Below, piece after piece: positions 25,508-35,521 of a stretch of DNA of 64,000 bases. How positions within the stretch are numbered: position 1 is the first letter of the stretch; each line of letters begins with the position of its first letter. The position numbers and the translations under genes were made by a program. A model generated the notes under the pieces. The model was not told where the DNA came from, made no database searches, and saw only the letters and a list, made by a program, of their open reading frames with translations. The DNA is taken from the NCBI GenBank assembly GCA_018434945.1, contig JAHDOI010000089.1, positions 1 to 64,000 of the forward strand, in the 5' to 3' direction. This DNA is from Selenomonadales bacterium. GTDB lineage: Bacteria; Bacillota; Negativicutes; Sporomusales; UBA7701.

Positions 25508-26566
25508 TTAGAGTCTGAACTGACTGGTCGAACGGAAGGTGGTCGGAGCAAAGGTGAAGTCGTCGATGTGTTTCTCGGTGAAGGGGATATCGGTGAGTTT
25601 GAAGAAGCGCTCCCAGCCGATGCGGTCGATCCACTCGCCCATCCGTTCGCCGGCGCGGGCATTCTTGGCGTATACTTCCACCAGATGCTTGACGGCGTCG
25701 GTGACTTCCGGCCAGCGGGGCGGGTTGTTGGGCAGGAACGGGATGGCGAGGCGGGAGAATTTCGGAGCGGTGCGGGCGTTGGACACTTTGCCGCCAACCC
25801 AGATGGAGACGCCGTCATTGACAGGATCGGCGATTTCCATCGAGGGGCACATGGTGTAACAGTTGCCGCAGAACATGCATTTTTCTTTAATGACTTCGAC
25901 GCTCTTGAGTTTGGGGTTGGGACGGATGGCGCCGGTCGGGCAGGCGGCGATGACCGAGGGGATCTCGCAGGCCTTGGCGACGCCTTCGTGGTTGATGCGG
26001 GGAATGGTGCGGTGGATGCCGACGATGGCGATGTCCGAGCAGTGGCAGGCGCCGCACATGTTGACGCAGCAGGCTACCGCCAGGCGAACCCGGGCAGGAA
26101 GCTTCATGGTGGTGAAGTAGCCGTGGAGTTCGTCCATCATGGCCTTTACAAGGCCGGAGGCGTCGGTGGCCGGGGTGTGGCAGTGGATCCAGCCCTGGGT
26201 GTGAACGACGTTGGAGATGGCGTTGCCGGTGCCGCCTACGAGGTAGCCGCGGCCTTTAAGGTCGGCGAGCAGGGGCTGGAGCTGTTTCTCGTCGGAGACG
26301 AGGAATTCCACGTTGTGGCGGGTGGTGAAGCGGAGATAGCCGCCGCAGTACTTTTCGGCGATGTCGCAGATCTCTTTGATCCAGTCGGTGCTGATGAGGC
26401 GGGCCGACGCGATACGGACCGAGTAGAGGACGTCGCCGGTTTCGCTGACGTGCTTGAGAACGCCGGGCTGGGGAATTTCATGGTAAGACCATTTCCCGTA
26501 GTTGTTGGCGATGACCGGCGGGATCATCGTGCGATAATCGGGAGGGCCGAAATCAGTTTTAGCCAT
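25508..26566 (-). CDS. dsrB: DsrB, dissimilatory sulfite reductase beta subunit
   Basis: A 352-residue subunit of the A2B2 enzyme reducing sulfite with six electrons. The siroheme-[4Fe-4S] ligands are in [13 protein letters not shown] near residue 164, and a ferredoxin domain has [12 protein letters not shown] near 228. All ligand cysteines are present, so this should be the active subunit. The start overlaps the dsrA stop by 8 bases behind GAGG. Overall length fits bacterial DsrB. Confidence 0.97.
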   Translation of the reverse strand: MAKTDFGPPDYRTMIPPVIANNYGKWSYHEIPQPGVLKHVSETGDVLYSVRIASARLISTDWIKEICDIAEKYCGGYLRFTTRHNVEFLVSDEKQLQPLLADLKGRGYLVGGTGNAISNVVHTQGWIHCHTPATDASGLVKAMMDELHGYFTTMKLPARVRLAVACCVNMCGACHCSDIAIVGIHRTIPRINHEGVAKACEIPSVIAACPTGAIRPNPKLKSVEVIKEKCMFCGNCYTMCPSMEIADPVNDGVSIWVGGKVSNARTAPKFSRLAIPFLPNNPPRWPEVTDAVKHLVEVYAKNARAGERMGEWIDRIGWERFFKLTDIPFTEKHIDDFTFAPTTFRSTSQFRL

Positions 26567-27746
26567 GCTTCACTACCTCCTCATCCTGCCAGAAGATGTA
26601 TGGGTTGGCGCGCGGTGCGGAAACCATCTGCGGCTGGGGCGTCAGGCCGATGCCCTTGAGGAAGTTGCCCATGCCAACGCGGTAGATGAGTTCGCCGATA
26701 CGCTCGCGGGCCTTGGCGTGCTCGTCGAAGTATTCGGTGATCCTGCTGATGAGGTCGAAGATCTCAGTGTAGGGGGCGTCGACTTTCATGAACGGCACGA
26801 GTACCCAGCCGATGAAGGCGGACTTGACGACAGGGGCTTTGCCACCGATGAGGATGGCGGCGCCGCGGTCTTTGCCCGGCTTGATGGCCTTGGGCATCAT
26901 GTCGATACAGTTCATGCAGCGGACGCAGTTTTCGGCGTCGAATTTGAGCTCGGTGCCGGTGTATTCAAGAGCTTTGGTCGGGCATTTGCCTACGACGAGC
27001 TGCTGGATGTCGAAACCGCCTTTGACGTATTCGTTGACGGCCTTCTGGTCGATCTTGAGGGTGTCGCGCCAGGTGCCGATAACCGCGAAGTCCGAACGGG
27101 CGGTGGCGGCGGCGCAGTCGTTGGCGCAGGCCGAGCACTTGATCTTGAATTTATACGGCCAGGCGGGACGATGGATTTCGTTCTGGAAGTGACGGGTGAC
27201 TTCCTGGATGAAGTCCATGCTGTCCATGCAGGCGAATTCGCAGCGGGCCATGCCGACGCAGCCGCTCGGGGTGCGGAGACCGCCGCCGGAGCCGCCGAGG
27301 TCCCAGCCTTTTTCGCTCAGTTCGTCGAAGCAGGGCTGAAGGTTCTCGGTGGTGGTGCCGAGGAGGATGACGTCGCCGGTGGAGCCGTGCATATTGGTCA
27401 GGCCGCTGCCGAATTTGTCCCAGGTCTCGCACAGGCTGCGCAGGGCTTCGGTGGTGTAGAAGAAGCCGGGGACCATGTTGACGCGGACGGTGTGGAATTC
27501 CTTGACGTTGGGGAACTCTTCCGGCTTGGCGGAATAACGGCCGATGACGCCGCCGCCGTAACCTTTAACACCGACGATGCCGCCGTGTTTCCAGTAGCCG
27601 GTTTTGTCCTTGTAGGACAGTTCAAGCTGGTCAACCAGGTCCTGGGAATTGGCTTTCTTGGCGGCAGCTTTCTTCATTTCGGTTACGAAACTGGGCCACG
27701 CGCCTTTCTCGAGATCATCCAACAATGGGGTTTTGGATTGAGCCAT
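26559..27746 (-). CDS. dsrA: DsrA, dissimilatory sulfite reductase alpha subunit
   Basis: A 395-residue subunit. Cysteine clusters are [11 protein letters not shown] near 161 and CSACANDC near 203 (siroheme-cluster ligands), and a ferredoxin insert [15 protein letters not shown] near 270, as in other DsrA proteins. ATG 27746 follows GGAGGTGA; an in-frame GTG 9 bases earlier lies in the ribosome site. It is preceded by a ferredoxin gene and overlaps dsrB. No sat, apr or asr genes are in the window, so sulfite may come from elsewhere. Confidence 0.97.
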   Translation of the reverse strand: MAQSKTPLLDDLEKGAWPSFVTEMKKAAAKKANSQDLVDQLELSYKDKTGYWKHGGIVGVKGYGGGVIGRYSAKPEEFPNVKEFHTVRVNMVPGFFYTTEALRSLCETWDKFGSGLTNMHGSTGDVILLGTTTENLQPCFDELSEKGWDLGGSGGGLRTPSGCVGMARCEFACMDSMDFIQEVTRHFQNEIHRPAWPYKFKIKCSACANDCAAATARSDFAVIGTWRDTLKIDQKAVNEYVKGGFDIQQLVVGKCPTKALEYTGTELKFDAENCVRCMNCIDMMPKAIKPGKDRGAAILIGGKAPVVKSAFIGWVLVPFMKVDAPYTEIFDLISRITEYFDEHAKARERIGELIYRVGMGNFLKGIGLTPQPQMVSAPRANPYIFWQDEEVVKHG

Positions 27747-27774
27747 ACTCTTCACCTCCGCATTTTTAGGGCCT

Positions 27775-27957
27775 TTAGTACTCCTGTACGACGATAGCCT
27801 CGGTCGGGCACATCATCATGCAGCTTTGGCAACCCATGCATTCTTCGCCGGTCACTTCGGCTTTGCCGTCGACCAACGACAGGATCTTGGCCGGGCACGT
27901 GGCGACACATTCGCTACAGCCAACGCATTTGTCCTGATCGATCGTAACTACAAACAA
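27775..27957 (-). CDS. 2[4Fe-4S] ferredoxin, first gene of the dsr operon
   Basis: A 60-residue ferredoxin with two CxxCxxCxxxCP motifs: CVGCSECVATCP and CMGCQSCMMMCP. It probably delivers or takes electrons around the sulfite reductase. A TTG start at 27957 lies 6 bases after GGAGGTG; a longer frame to 28011 would run through the ribosome site. The gap to dsrA is 28 bases, so they are co-transcribed. Confidence 0.9.
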   Translation of the reverse strand: MFVVTIDQDKCVGCSECVATCPAKILSLVDGKAEVTGEECMGCQSCMMMCPTEAIVVQEY

Positions 27958-28334
27958 CAGTATCACCTCCCTCACAGAACATGTCCGCATCGAGGCTGCC
28001 GACCCACACAAAAAAATGAGGCATCAGGATCAACTAATGCTCACCTTGTGTTCCTGATACTACGGGAAAAAAAGTACGTGATGTTTTTTACATTTTAAGC
28101 GTAGCAGAATTTTGCGATAACGACAAGCCGCTAGGCACATCACTTTTGCTTTGCCGGGTATAATGAATTGTTTATGATCATTATCGCCTACTATTCTGGA
28201 ACCAGCCGACTTTCTCCTCCGGCGACGCCTCTCTCCTGTGCCGGTAATTACAGGCAGCAGCTACAATACACTATTATGTTGATATAACGGATTCAAGTAC
28301 CATTATGCGAACTTTTGGCGGCGCGCCGAAATGG
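27958..28334. other. Long dsr operon upstream region
   Basis: No gene is visible in about 375 bases. It holds an inverted repeat ATCAGGA/TCCTGAT (28023-28058) followed on the minus strand by a T7 tract six bases later, which looks like an attenuator-type hairpin, and an AT-rich part around 28075-28175. A clear promoter could not be fixed. Confidence 0.5.
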
Positions 28335-28367
28335 AAACGGCCCGAACAGTGCGTTCGGGCCGTTTTT
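28335..28367. terminator. Intrinsic terminator next to the RND gene
   Basis: AAACGGCCCGAAC and GTTCGGGCCGTTT form a 13-bp stem with a 5-base loop, T-run stronger on the plus strand. It lies immediately beyond the stop of the RND pump gene and can end that minus-strand transcript. Confidence 0.7.
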
Positions 28368-28370
28368 CAC

Positions 28371-31300
28371 TCATCGGGATCGGGTGCGAACTTTACCGAT
28401 CATCCATTTGAAGGGAAACTCGCATGCATCCATGAAAGCGGCGAGCTTTTGCTCGAAGGTGTTGTTACGCCACCAGCTCTGGAAGTTGTCGACGAGGAAA
28501 TAAACGAGCGGGACGATAATTAGGGTGAGGAATGTCGAGGTGATGAGGCCGCCGACAAGCACTACGCCCATCGAAGAGCGAAGCTCGGCCCCGGCGCCCC
28601 AGCCGAGGGCGACCGGCAGCATGCCCAGGATCATCGCGAATGTGGTCATGAGAATTGGGCGCAGCCTGACCGTGCCTGCTTCGATAAGCGCCTCCCTGAT
28701 GGTCATGTCTCTCCCCCTGAGCTGGTTGGTGTAGTCGACGAGGAGGATGGCGTTTTTTGTGACCAGGCCCATCAGCATTATGAGGCCGATCATCGACATG
28801 ATGTTGATGGTCTTCGCCCCCAGCAGAAGCCCCAGCACAGCCCCGACAAGCGAGAAGGGCAAGGACAGCATGATGGTCAGCGGGTGGACGAAGCTTTCGA
28901 ATTGGGCGGCGAGCACCATATAGATGAGCACGACGCCTAGAATAAGGGCTTTGCCTATTTCAGCGTAAGAGTCTTTCATCGTCTGCGCCTGGCCAACAAG
29001 GCGGTAAGTGTACCCGAAGGTCAGGTTCATGTTGGGGATGATGGTGTTCATGGCCTTGGCGATTACTTCGCCGGTGGATATGCCGACGGCGTTGCCGTAG
29101 ACGATAAGCTGCCGCTGCCTGCCTTCGCGGTCGATCTGGGTGGGACCGGCGCTGAACTTGACCTCGGCGATATCGCCGAGACGGACGAATGTGCCGTTTT
29201 TGCTGCTGACCCGCAGGTTGGCCACGTCGTCGATGCTCCGACGGTGCTGTTCCGGCATCTGGACCCTGATATTGTAAGCTTTGTCGGCAACACTGAACTG
29301 GTTTTTCTGCACGACTCCCTGGAAGGCGATCTGGATAACGTTGCCGATCGCGGTGGCATCTACGCCGAGCTGCCCCATGCGCGCCGGGTCCAGGCGAATC
29401 TGCACCTGGGGCTCGGACTGGGCGCTGGAGACGTCGACGTCAGTAGTGCCGGGGATTTTGCGTAGTTCGTCGGCCAGTTGGCCGCCAAGCGACCGCAGAA
29501 CTTCAAGGTCGGGACCGCGGAAGGCGATCTGGATGGGGCGCGGGTCGCCGCGGCCGACGCCGGATGCGTTGTTTACCGCCACCTTGAGCCCCTGCACCTT
29601 GCGGAACTTGACCCTCAGCTCGTCCATTATCTGCATCATCGACTTATCGCGCTGGCCGGAAGGCACGAGCCGCACGCCGATAAAGCCTTTGTACACCGGG
29701 TTTCGCGCTGAGCCGATGTTGATAAAGGCTGTTTCCAGGCCGCGAATGGCTAACACTTCTTTCTCGATAGGCGCGACAAGCTCTTTCATCTTTTCGATGG
29801 AGGTTCCCGCCGGCGCTTCCATGGCGATGTTGAATTCCCCCGAATCGTACGTCGGGGAAAACTCAAACCCCAGCAAGGGAATGAGCAAAACGTTGATGAA
29901 CAGCGAGAGGATAGCCACGGCGACCAACTTTTTCGGCCGTTGCAGAGCCCAGCGCAGTGTTTGCTTGTAAAGGTCCCGGAAGCGAAGGAACCAGTCCTCC
30001 CATACATCCAGCACCTTTTGCACCCATTTAACCGGCCCGCGCAGAGCCGCCCGGTCCATCGGCGTTATTTTCAGCCAATAGGCCGAAAGCATCGGGGTAA
30101 GGGTAAATGCCACGAACAGTGAGAAAGCGACGGCAAATGCGACCGTCAGGCCGAACTGTTTGAAGAACTGGCCGATGATCTCGCCCATATTGCCGACAGG
30201 CACGAATACCGCCAGGATGCATAATGTTGTGGCAAGCACGGCGAGGGATATCTCGACCGTTCCGTCGCGGGCCGCCTCGAGCGGCGACTGTCCGTGCTCG
30301 AGGTGCCGGTAGATATTTTCGATGACGACGATGGCGTCGTCGATGAGGATGCCGACAGCGAGGCTGAGCCCCATGAGGGACATGTTGTTGAGGGTGAAGC
30401 CCATGGATTTCATGAGGAAGAAGGTAGCGATGATCGAGGTGGGGATGGCGATGGCGCCAATTATGGTCGCCCTGGCGTTCTGCAGGAACAGGAATGTTAT
30501 CAGGACAGCCAGCAGGCCGCCGAACACCAGCGACATCGTTACGTCGTGGACATTTTCGCGGATATAGCGGGTACTGTCACGGGCGACGACGACCTTGATA
30601 TCGGACGGCAGAACGTTCTTCTGCAGGAAATCCATCCTGGCGCGAACGCGGTCGGCGACGGCGACGGTGTTTGTGCCCGACTGCTTCTGGACGGCGATCA
30701 TGACGCTGGGCGTGCCGCCCGTGCGGGCGTAGTTGCGCTCTTCCTCCCAGCCGTCCTCGACGGTGGCGATGTCGCCGATCCTGACTGTCTGCAGGCCCTG
30801 ATTGGCGACGACGATATTCTTGACGTCGTCGACCGACTTATACTGCCCAAGGGTACGGATGGTTATCTCCGTGCCCTTCTCACGCAGGCGGCCGCCGGGA
30901 GTATCCACGTTCTGGGCGTCGAGCACGTCGAAGATCTGTCGGAAGCCGATATTGTAGGCTTCCAGCTTGCGGGGGTCAACATATACGTGGATTTCCCGCG
31001 CCTGGGCCCCGAAGACGCTGACGTCGGCCACGTCGTCAAGACGCTGCAGCTCATCCTTGATTATATCCCAGGCGATTTTGCGGATCTCGCCGCGGGGGCG
31101 GGTGTCGGAGGCAAGCGCGTAATACATGATGGCCTGGGCGGTGATGTCGTAACGCTGTACCGCCGGCTCGTCGATCTGGTCCGGCAGCCGTCTTCTGATG
31201 CCAGCCACTTTTTCGCGCACGTCGTTGGCCATCATCTTGGCGTCGGTGCCGAAGTTGAATTCGAGCGTGGTCTGCGAGAAGCCTTCTAAGGTCACGGATG

Positions 31301-31538
31301 ACAAGGTCTTTATGTTTGACACCGAACTTACGGCATCTTCGATCGGTTTGGTTACGAGGGTCTCCATTTCCTCCGGCGATGTGCCGGCCCAGGTTACCGT
31401 TACGGTGACTATCGGGAAATCGACGTCGGGGTAGAGGTCGATGCCCAGTCTGGGATAGGCGTTTAGCCCGAAGACGACGAGCAGCATTACAATCATCGTC
31501 GTGAAAACGGGCCGCTTGATAAAGGTAAAAATACCCAT
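28371..31538 (-). CDS. RND efflux pump inner membrane subunit (HAE1/AcrB family)
   Basis: A 1055-residue proton-driven efflux transporter of full family length. It starts at a first membrane span (FTTMIVMLLVVFGLNAYPRLGIDLYPDVDFP), has two large periplasmic loops and two six-span blocks, with VGILIDDAIVVIENI near residue 400 carrying the paired Asp of the proton relay and GLVTKNAILLVDY near 960. It exports drugs or other hydrophobic compounds across both membranes with an adaptor and an outer-membrane channel. The adaptor gene is 6 bases upstream; no TolC-like gene is in the window. Substrate unknown. Confidence 0.93.
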   Translation of the reverse strand: MGIFTFIKRPVFTTMIVMLLVVFGLNAYPRLGIDLYPDVDFPIVTVTVTWAGTSPEEMETLVTKPIEDAVSSVSNIKTLSSVTLEGFSQTTLEFNFGTDAKMMANDVREKVAGIRRRLPDQIDEPAVQRYDITAQAIMYYALASDTRPRGEIRKIAWDIIKDELQRLDDVADVSVFGAQAREIHVYVDPRKLEAYNIGFRQIFDVLDAQNVDTPGGRLREKGTEITIRTLGQYKSVDDVKNIVVANQGLQTVRIGDIATVEDGWEEERNYARTGGTPSVMIAVQKQSGTNTVAVADRVRARMDFLQKNVLPSDIKVVVARDSTRYIRENVHDVTMSLVFGGLLAVLITFLFLQNARATIIGAIAIPTSIIATFFLMKSMGFTLNNMSLMGLSLAVGILIDDAIVVIENIYRHLEHGQSPLEAARDGTVEISLAVLATTLCILAVFVPVGNMGEIIGQFFKQFGLTVAFAVAFSLFVAFTLTPMLSAYWLKITPMDRAALRGPVKWVQKVLDVWEDWFLRFRDLYKQTLRWALQRPKKLVAVAILSLFINVLLIPLLGFEFSPTYDSGEFNIAMEAPAGTSIEKMKELVAPIEKEVLAIRGLETAFINIGSARNPVYKGFIGVRLVPSGQRDKSMMQIMDELRVKFRKVQGLKVAVNNASGVGRGDPRPIQIAFRGPDLEVLRSLGGQLADELRKIPGTTDVDVSSAQSEPQVQIRLDPARMGQLGVDATAIGNVIQIAFQGVVQKNQFSVADKAYNIRVQMPEQHRRSIDDVANLRVSSKNGTFVRLGDIAEVKFSAGPTQIDREGRQRQLIVYGNAVGISTGEVIAKAMNTIIPNMNLTFGYTYRLVGQAQTMKDSYAEIGKALILGVVLIYMVLAAQFESFVHPLTIMLSLPFSLVGAVLGLLLGAKTINIMSMIGLIMLMGLVTKNAILLVDYTNQLRGRDMTIREALIEAGTVRLRPILMTTFAMILGMLPVALGWGAGAELRSSMGVVLVGGLITSTFLTLIIVPLVYFLVDNFQSWWRNNTFEQKLAAFMDACEFPFKWMIGKVRTRSR

Positions 31539-31544
31539 CAGCGT

Positions 31545-32672
31545 TTATTCTCCTTTCCCACCGGCCCGATCGATTGTCGCCCCGTCCCTGAGTTTGTTCT
31601 GTCCTCCTGTTACGATCTGCTCACCTTCTTTGAGCCCGTCGAGCACCTCGGCCCAGCCGCCGCCGACATAGCCGAGCTTGAGGATTCTGAGCTGAACCTT
31701 GTTGTCGCCGGATACAACATAAACGGCTTTCTGGTCTTCCCTCAGCACCAACGCGCTCTCCGGCACGGCGACCACATTTTTGCGCATATCGCCGGCGACT
31801 TCGACCCTGGCGAACATCCCGGCAAAAAGATCCCCCTCGGTGTTGGGCACGGTAACCTCGGCGGTAAATGTGCGGATAGGAAGCGAAGCAGCCGGGGTCA
31901 GGCGGGTCACCTTGCCGCTGAGCTCACGGTTGCCGAGGGCCGTCACCCTGACGGTTGCGGGCGAGCCTATCTTTAGCTGGCTGATTTCCGCCTCGCCGAC
32001 GGAAGCCTTGACAAGCATCGAACTCGTGTCAGCGAGGCTGACGACCGGCGACCCCGTTTTGGCGTAATAGCCGGCCTGCAGATAGCGTTTCGTGATGACG
32101 CCGTCACGCGGGGCGACGATATTGGCGTTGCCGAGCCTGGCCCTCAGCTGAGCCAACGTGCCTTCGGCGGCCCTCAGCTGACCGATGGCCAGGTCGCGTT
32201 TGATCCGGGCCGTGTCCAGGGCCTGGGCGGAGATGGCTCCCTGCTTGGCCAGGGGTATAGCCCGCTTCAGATCGAGTTCGGCCTGTTCGAGGTTGGCCCG
32301 TTTTTCGTATACGCTGCCTTCGGCCGTGCTGGCCAGCGGCGCCAGTTCGTCGGTATCCAGCGTGGCCACCACCGTCCCCGCCTTGACCTTATCGCCTTCG
32401 TCGGCATAAAGAACGGCAAGCCGGCCATCGACCTTCGGCGAAAGGTCGGCTGTCCAGAACGGCTCCAGGTTGGCGGAAAAACTCAGCACCGGCTGGATGT
32501 CGTGCCTGGCAACCGCGCTTACCACCACAGCCACGGCGCGCCCCTGGGTCACGCGCCCTGCCCGCTCCTTGTTCGCCGCAAGGTTGGTATAAATGCGGAA
32601 AGCGATTATTGCCGTGAACACGATTGCGACAACCGCCACGATTCTAACGAGTCTCTTTTTGTCATTCGCCAC
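31545..32672 (-). CDS. RND periplasmic adaptor (membrane fusion protein)
   Basis: A 375-residue adaptor. Residues 10-28 form an N-terminal membrane anchor, followed by a lipoyl-like half (SPKVDGRLAVLYADEGDKVKAG near 78), an alpha-hairpin (residues 125-170), the second lipoyl half (ANIVAPRDGVITKRYLQAG near 195) and beta-barrel domains. It links the RND pump to an outer-membrane channel. There is no lipobox Cys. It precedes the pump gene by 6 bases, same operon. Confidence 0.9.
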   Translation of the reverse strand: MANDKKRLVRIVAVVAIVFTAIIAFRIYTNLAANKERAGRVTQGRAVAVVVSAVARHDIQPVLSFSANLEPFWTADLSPKVDGRLAVLYADEGDKVKAGTVVATLDTDELAPLASTAEGSVYEKRANLEQAELDLKRAIPLAKQGAISAQALDTARIKRDLAIGQLRAAEGTLAQLRARLGNANIVAPRDGVITKRYLQAGYYAKTGSPVVSLADTSSMLVKASVGEAEISQLKIGSPATVRVTALGNRELSGKVTRLTPAASLPIRTFTAEVTVPNTEGDLFAGMFARVEVAGDMRKNVVAVPESALVLREDQKAVYVVSGDNKVQLRILKLGYVGGGWAEVLDGLKEGEQIVTGGQNKLRDGATIDRAGGKGE

Positions 32673-32826
32673 GCTTTTCTTACCCCCAGCCGTGAAAATT
32701 CACTTGATAGTATTCGCCTCCGAGCGTTACTCTCCTGCCGACGGGTGACCGGCCAGTCCATAATATTTACAAAAACTAGAGCGACCCAGACAAAGGCCGC
32801 TCCAGGGGTAAAACGAAGCAGACGGG

Positions 32827-32842
32827 CGCTTATGGGCGGCCG
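32827..32842 (+). repeat. Remnant of a repeat right end
   Basis: GCGCTTATGGGCGGCC resembles the right terminus of the dispersed repeat (compare CTTATGGACGGCC). It lies 6 bases before the left end of copy 6, so an earlier copy may have been lost or replaced here. Confidence 0.4.
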
Positions 32843-32847
32843 GAAAA

Positions 32848-32962
32848 GGCCGTTCAGAAGCGTCCAGATGCAAGGCGGACCGGAAGATCGCGCCGCGTAC
32901 TCGGATGTACGCAAGCAAGCGCTCTGAGGACCAACGACGCAGATGGATGCTTATGGACGGCC
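32848..32962 (+). repeat. Dispersed palindrome-ended repeat, copy 6
   Basis: About 115 bp, with GGCCGTTCAGAAGCGTCC at the left, ATGGATGCTTATGGACGGCC at the right and the core CGTACTCGGATGTACG. The right end encodes Gly-Arg-Pro-TAA of the TldD gene, as copy 2 does for the UPF0104 gene. Confidence 0.9.
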
Positions 32963-34348
32963 GCTGTGGTCGGTGCCGCCGACGACGATCTCGGGTATCC
33001 GTATCGTCGGCTGCGCGTCAGACACCGGCGCCCCCTGGCCGTCTTTGCCGCACGTGCCGATGGAGAAACCGAGATCGCTGCCGACCATATCTATGCGGCG
33101 CAGCACTTCCGGGCCGTTGCCGGCCAGGGTCGCGCCCCGCACGGCGTGGGCTACCTTCCCGTCCCTTATCAGGTAGCCCTCGGCAACGTCGAAGACAAAG
33201 TCGCCGTTGACGGTGTTGACCTGTCCGCCGCCCATCTTTTTGACCAGCAGGCCGTTTTTGACCGAGCCGATGACGGCGGCCGGGTCTTCCTTGCCGGCGG
33301 CGATGTAAGTGTTGCGCATACGGGGGATAGGCTTGTGCTCAAAGGATTCCCGCCGCCCGTTGCCGGTGGTGTCGACCTTGTCCCGCCCGGCTGTCAGGTA
33401 GTCGTACATGAACCCTTTCAGCACGCCGTCGGCGATCAGGACCGTCCTCTGGGCGGGGAAGCCTTCGTCATCGAAGCGCAGCGTCCCGTAGCGGCGCGGC
33501 ATGGTGCCGTCGTCGATCACGGTTACGCCGCTGGCGGCCACCTGCTCTCCCTTACGGCCGGCGTAGACCGACAGGCCTTTCTGGACAAGGTCGGCTTCCA
33601 GGCCGTGTCCGCAGGCTTCATGGACCATGGTGCCTCCGGCGGCGCCGGCCATGACGACCGGCACCCTGCCGGCGGGGGCCGGTTTGGCCTCCAGCGCGGC
33701 GATCGCCCTGCGGGCAGCTTCGCGGGCCATGGCCTCGCAGGCGTCGCGCTTCGCCAGCTCGAAGCCCTGTGTGCCGCCGATAGCCTCGAACCCGGTCTGT
33801 ATCTGCCCGCCGTCGGCGGCGACGGCGTTAACCGACAGCCGGGTCCGCACCCTGCGGTCCTCGACCAGCCGGCCGAGCGAATTCGCGATGGTCACGTCCT
33901 GGATAACGTCCCCGTACACCACCATCACCTGCTTGATCCGCCCGTCGACCTCCCTGGCCGCCGCGTCGGCGGCCGATACCACTGCGACCTTATCGTCGAT
34001 GGGAACAGTATCGGGCATTACGGCGATGTCCAGGTCGACCGTCGGGCTGACCGACTTGAGGTCGATGCTGATGTCGCGCGCCGCCACCTCAGCCGCGCGG
34101 CTGGCCACGTCGGCCGCCTTGATGAGTTCGTCGGCGGTGATCTTGTTCGTATAGGCGTACGCCGTGGTGTCGCCCGAAATGACGCGCACGCCGGCGCCGC
34201 GGTCTGTACCTGTCTTGACGCGTTCGATCCTGTTATCCTCGCGGGACACCATGGTGGTTGCCCGGTTTTCCACGAATATGTCGGCGAAATCGCCGCCGCG
34301 GCGCAAGGCTGTGGCCAATACGTCGCTGAGCACCCTCCGGTCTAGCAT
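32951..34348 (-). CDS. tldD: TldD-family metalloprotease
   Basis: A 465-residue TldD-type protein. The zinc motif HEACGHGLE near residue 243 is intact, which marks the catalytic TldD partner rather than TldE/PmbA. TldD/E complexes degrade unfolded peptides and trim leader peptides of modified peptides. ATG 34348 follows GGGGGAG; an earlier start is rejected. No tldE gene is next to it. The last residues (SGRP) are read from repeat copy 6. Confidence 0.9.
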   Translation of the reverse strand: MLDRRVLSDVLATALRRGGDFADIFVENRATTMVSREDNRIERVKTGTDRGAGVRVISGDTTAYAYTNKITADELIKAADVASRAAEVAARDISIDLKSVSPTVDLDIAVMPDTVPIDDKVAVVSAADAAAREVDGRIKQVMVVYGDVIQDVTIANSLGRLVEDRRVRTRLSVNAVAADGGQIQTGFEAIGGTQGFELAKRDACEAMAREAARRAIAALEAKPAPAGRVPVVMAGAAGGTMVHEACGHGLEADLVQKGLSVYAGRKGEQVAASGVTVIDDGTMPRRYGTLRFDDEGFPAQRTVLIADGVLKGFMYDYLTAGRDKVDTTGNGRRESFEHKPIPRMRNTYIAAGKEDPAAVIGSVKNGLLVKKMGGGQVNTVNGDFVFDVAEGYLIRDGKVAHAVRGATLAGNGPEVLRRIDMVGSDLGFSIGTCGKDGQGAPVSDAQPTIRIPEIVVGGTDHSGRP

Positions 34349-34435
34349 CAAATCTCCCCCATGCTGCGCGCGGCCGAGCCGGCGCGATGTCATAGCGCTA
34401 GTATTCGTAATGGCGGACTTAGATAAACCCTAGGC

Positions 34436-35521
34436 CTACCCGGTTATTTCCGCCAGCACCCGGCGGACGGCCTCCTCCGGCACATCAACGCTGATGGCGA
34501 CGCGGCCGATCGCGTCGGGCAGCACCCAGTTGACGGCTCCGCCGACGCTTTTCTTGTCCCTGGCGAGGTAGGCCGTCAGGTCATCCACGCGGCAGCCGCG
34601 GGCCGAGGTCGGCAAGCCGAAGCGCCCGAGGAGAGCGGCGACGGTTTCGGCCGCCTCGGGGCCGCAGCGGCCGAGCAGGCAGCTCAGACGGGCGGCGCCG
34701 TACATGCCGATAGCCACGCCTTCGCCGTGGGTGTAGCGGACGAAGCCGGTAGCCGCCTCGACGGCGTGACCGATAGTGTGGCCGAAATTGAGGATCATCC
34801 TGAGGTGGCTTTCTTTTTCGTCCTGTTCGACAACCGCAGCCTTGATCTCGCAGGAGCGGCGGATTATCTCACCGATGGCCCCGGCCTCGCGCGCCAGGAT
34901 GGCTTCGCTGTTGGCGCCGAGCCATGCGAAGAAAGCGGCGTCGGCGATGACGCCGTACTTGACGACTTCCGCCAGGCCGGAGGCAAACTCGCGGGCCGGC
35001 AGGGTCGCCAGGAGGGTTGTATCGGCGACCACGAGGCGCGGCTGATAGAAAGCGCCGATGAGGTTTTTGCCTGCGGGATGGTTGACGGCCACCTTGCCGC
35101 CGACACTGGAGTCGACCTGTGCGAGGAGGGTGGTCGGCACCTGGATGAACGGCACGCCCCTGAGATAGGTGGCGGCCACGAAACCGGCCAGGTCACCCAC
35201 GACCCCACCGCCGACGGCGATGATCGGCGACCTGCGGTCCAGACCGCAGTCGATCGCCTTGGTGTATAGGGCTTCAGCAGTGGCCAGCGATTTCGACTCC
35301 TCGCCTGGAGCAATAACAGCCAGACCGGCGTGCACGCCGGCACCCCGAAGGGCGGCCAGGGCGCGGTCGCCGTAAAGACCGGCGACGTTGGCGTCAGTAA
35401 CCACCAGTGCCCGATCGCCCAGTCCGAGGCGACCGACGAGATCACCGAGCCGGTCGAGGCCTCCGGGCAGTATATGGATGGCGTATCCGCCGCCTGGCAG
35501 ACCGACGTTAACTTCGGCCAT
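34436..35521 (-). CDS. aroB: 3-dehydroquinate synthase AroB
   Basis: A 361-residue NAD-dependent enzyme converting DAHP to 3-dehydroquinate (shikimate pathway). The motifs GGGVVGDLAGFVAATYLRG near residue 104, VPTTLLAQVDSSVGGK near 128 and the metal-binding NFGHTIGHA near 248 are all present. Its start overlaps the aroK stop by 14 bases. Part of aroC-aroK-aroB. Confidence 0.96.
   Translation of the reverse strand: MAEVNVGLPGGGYAIHILPGGLDRLGDLVGRLGLGDRALVVTDANVAGLYGDRALAALRGAGVHAGLAVIAPGEESKSLATAEALYTKAIDCGLDRRSPIIAVGGGVVGDLAGFVAATYLRGVPFIQVPTTLLAQVDSSVGGKVAVNHPAGKNLIGAFYQPRLVVADTTLLATLPAREFASGLAEVVKYGVIADAAFFAWLGANSEAILAREAGAIGEIIRRSCEIKAAVVEQDEKESHLRMILNFGHTIGHAVEAATGFVRYTHGEGVAIGMYGAARLSCLLGRCGPEAAETVAALLGRFGLPTSARGCRVDDLTAYLARDKKSVGGAVNWVLPDAIGRVAISVDVPEEAVRRVLAEITG

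Noticed and set aside
28083-28330. Glycine or cobalamin riboswitch before the dsr operon
   Set aside because: Some GGAGAG-like bits occur, but the conserved core strings of both classes are missing and the spacing is wrong.
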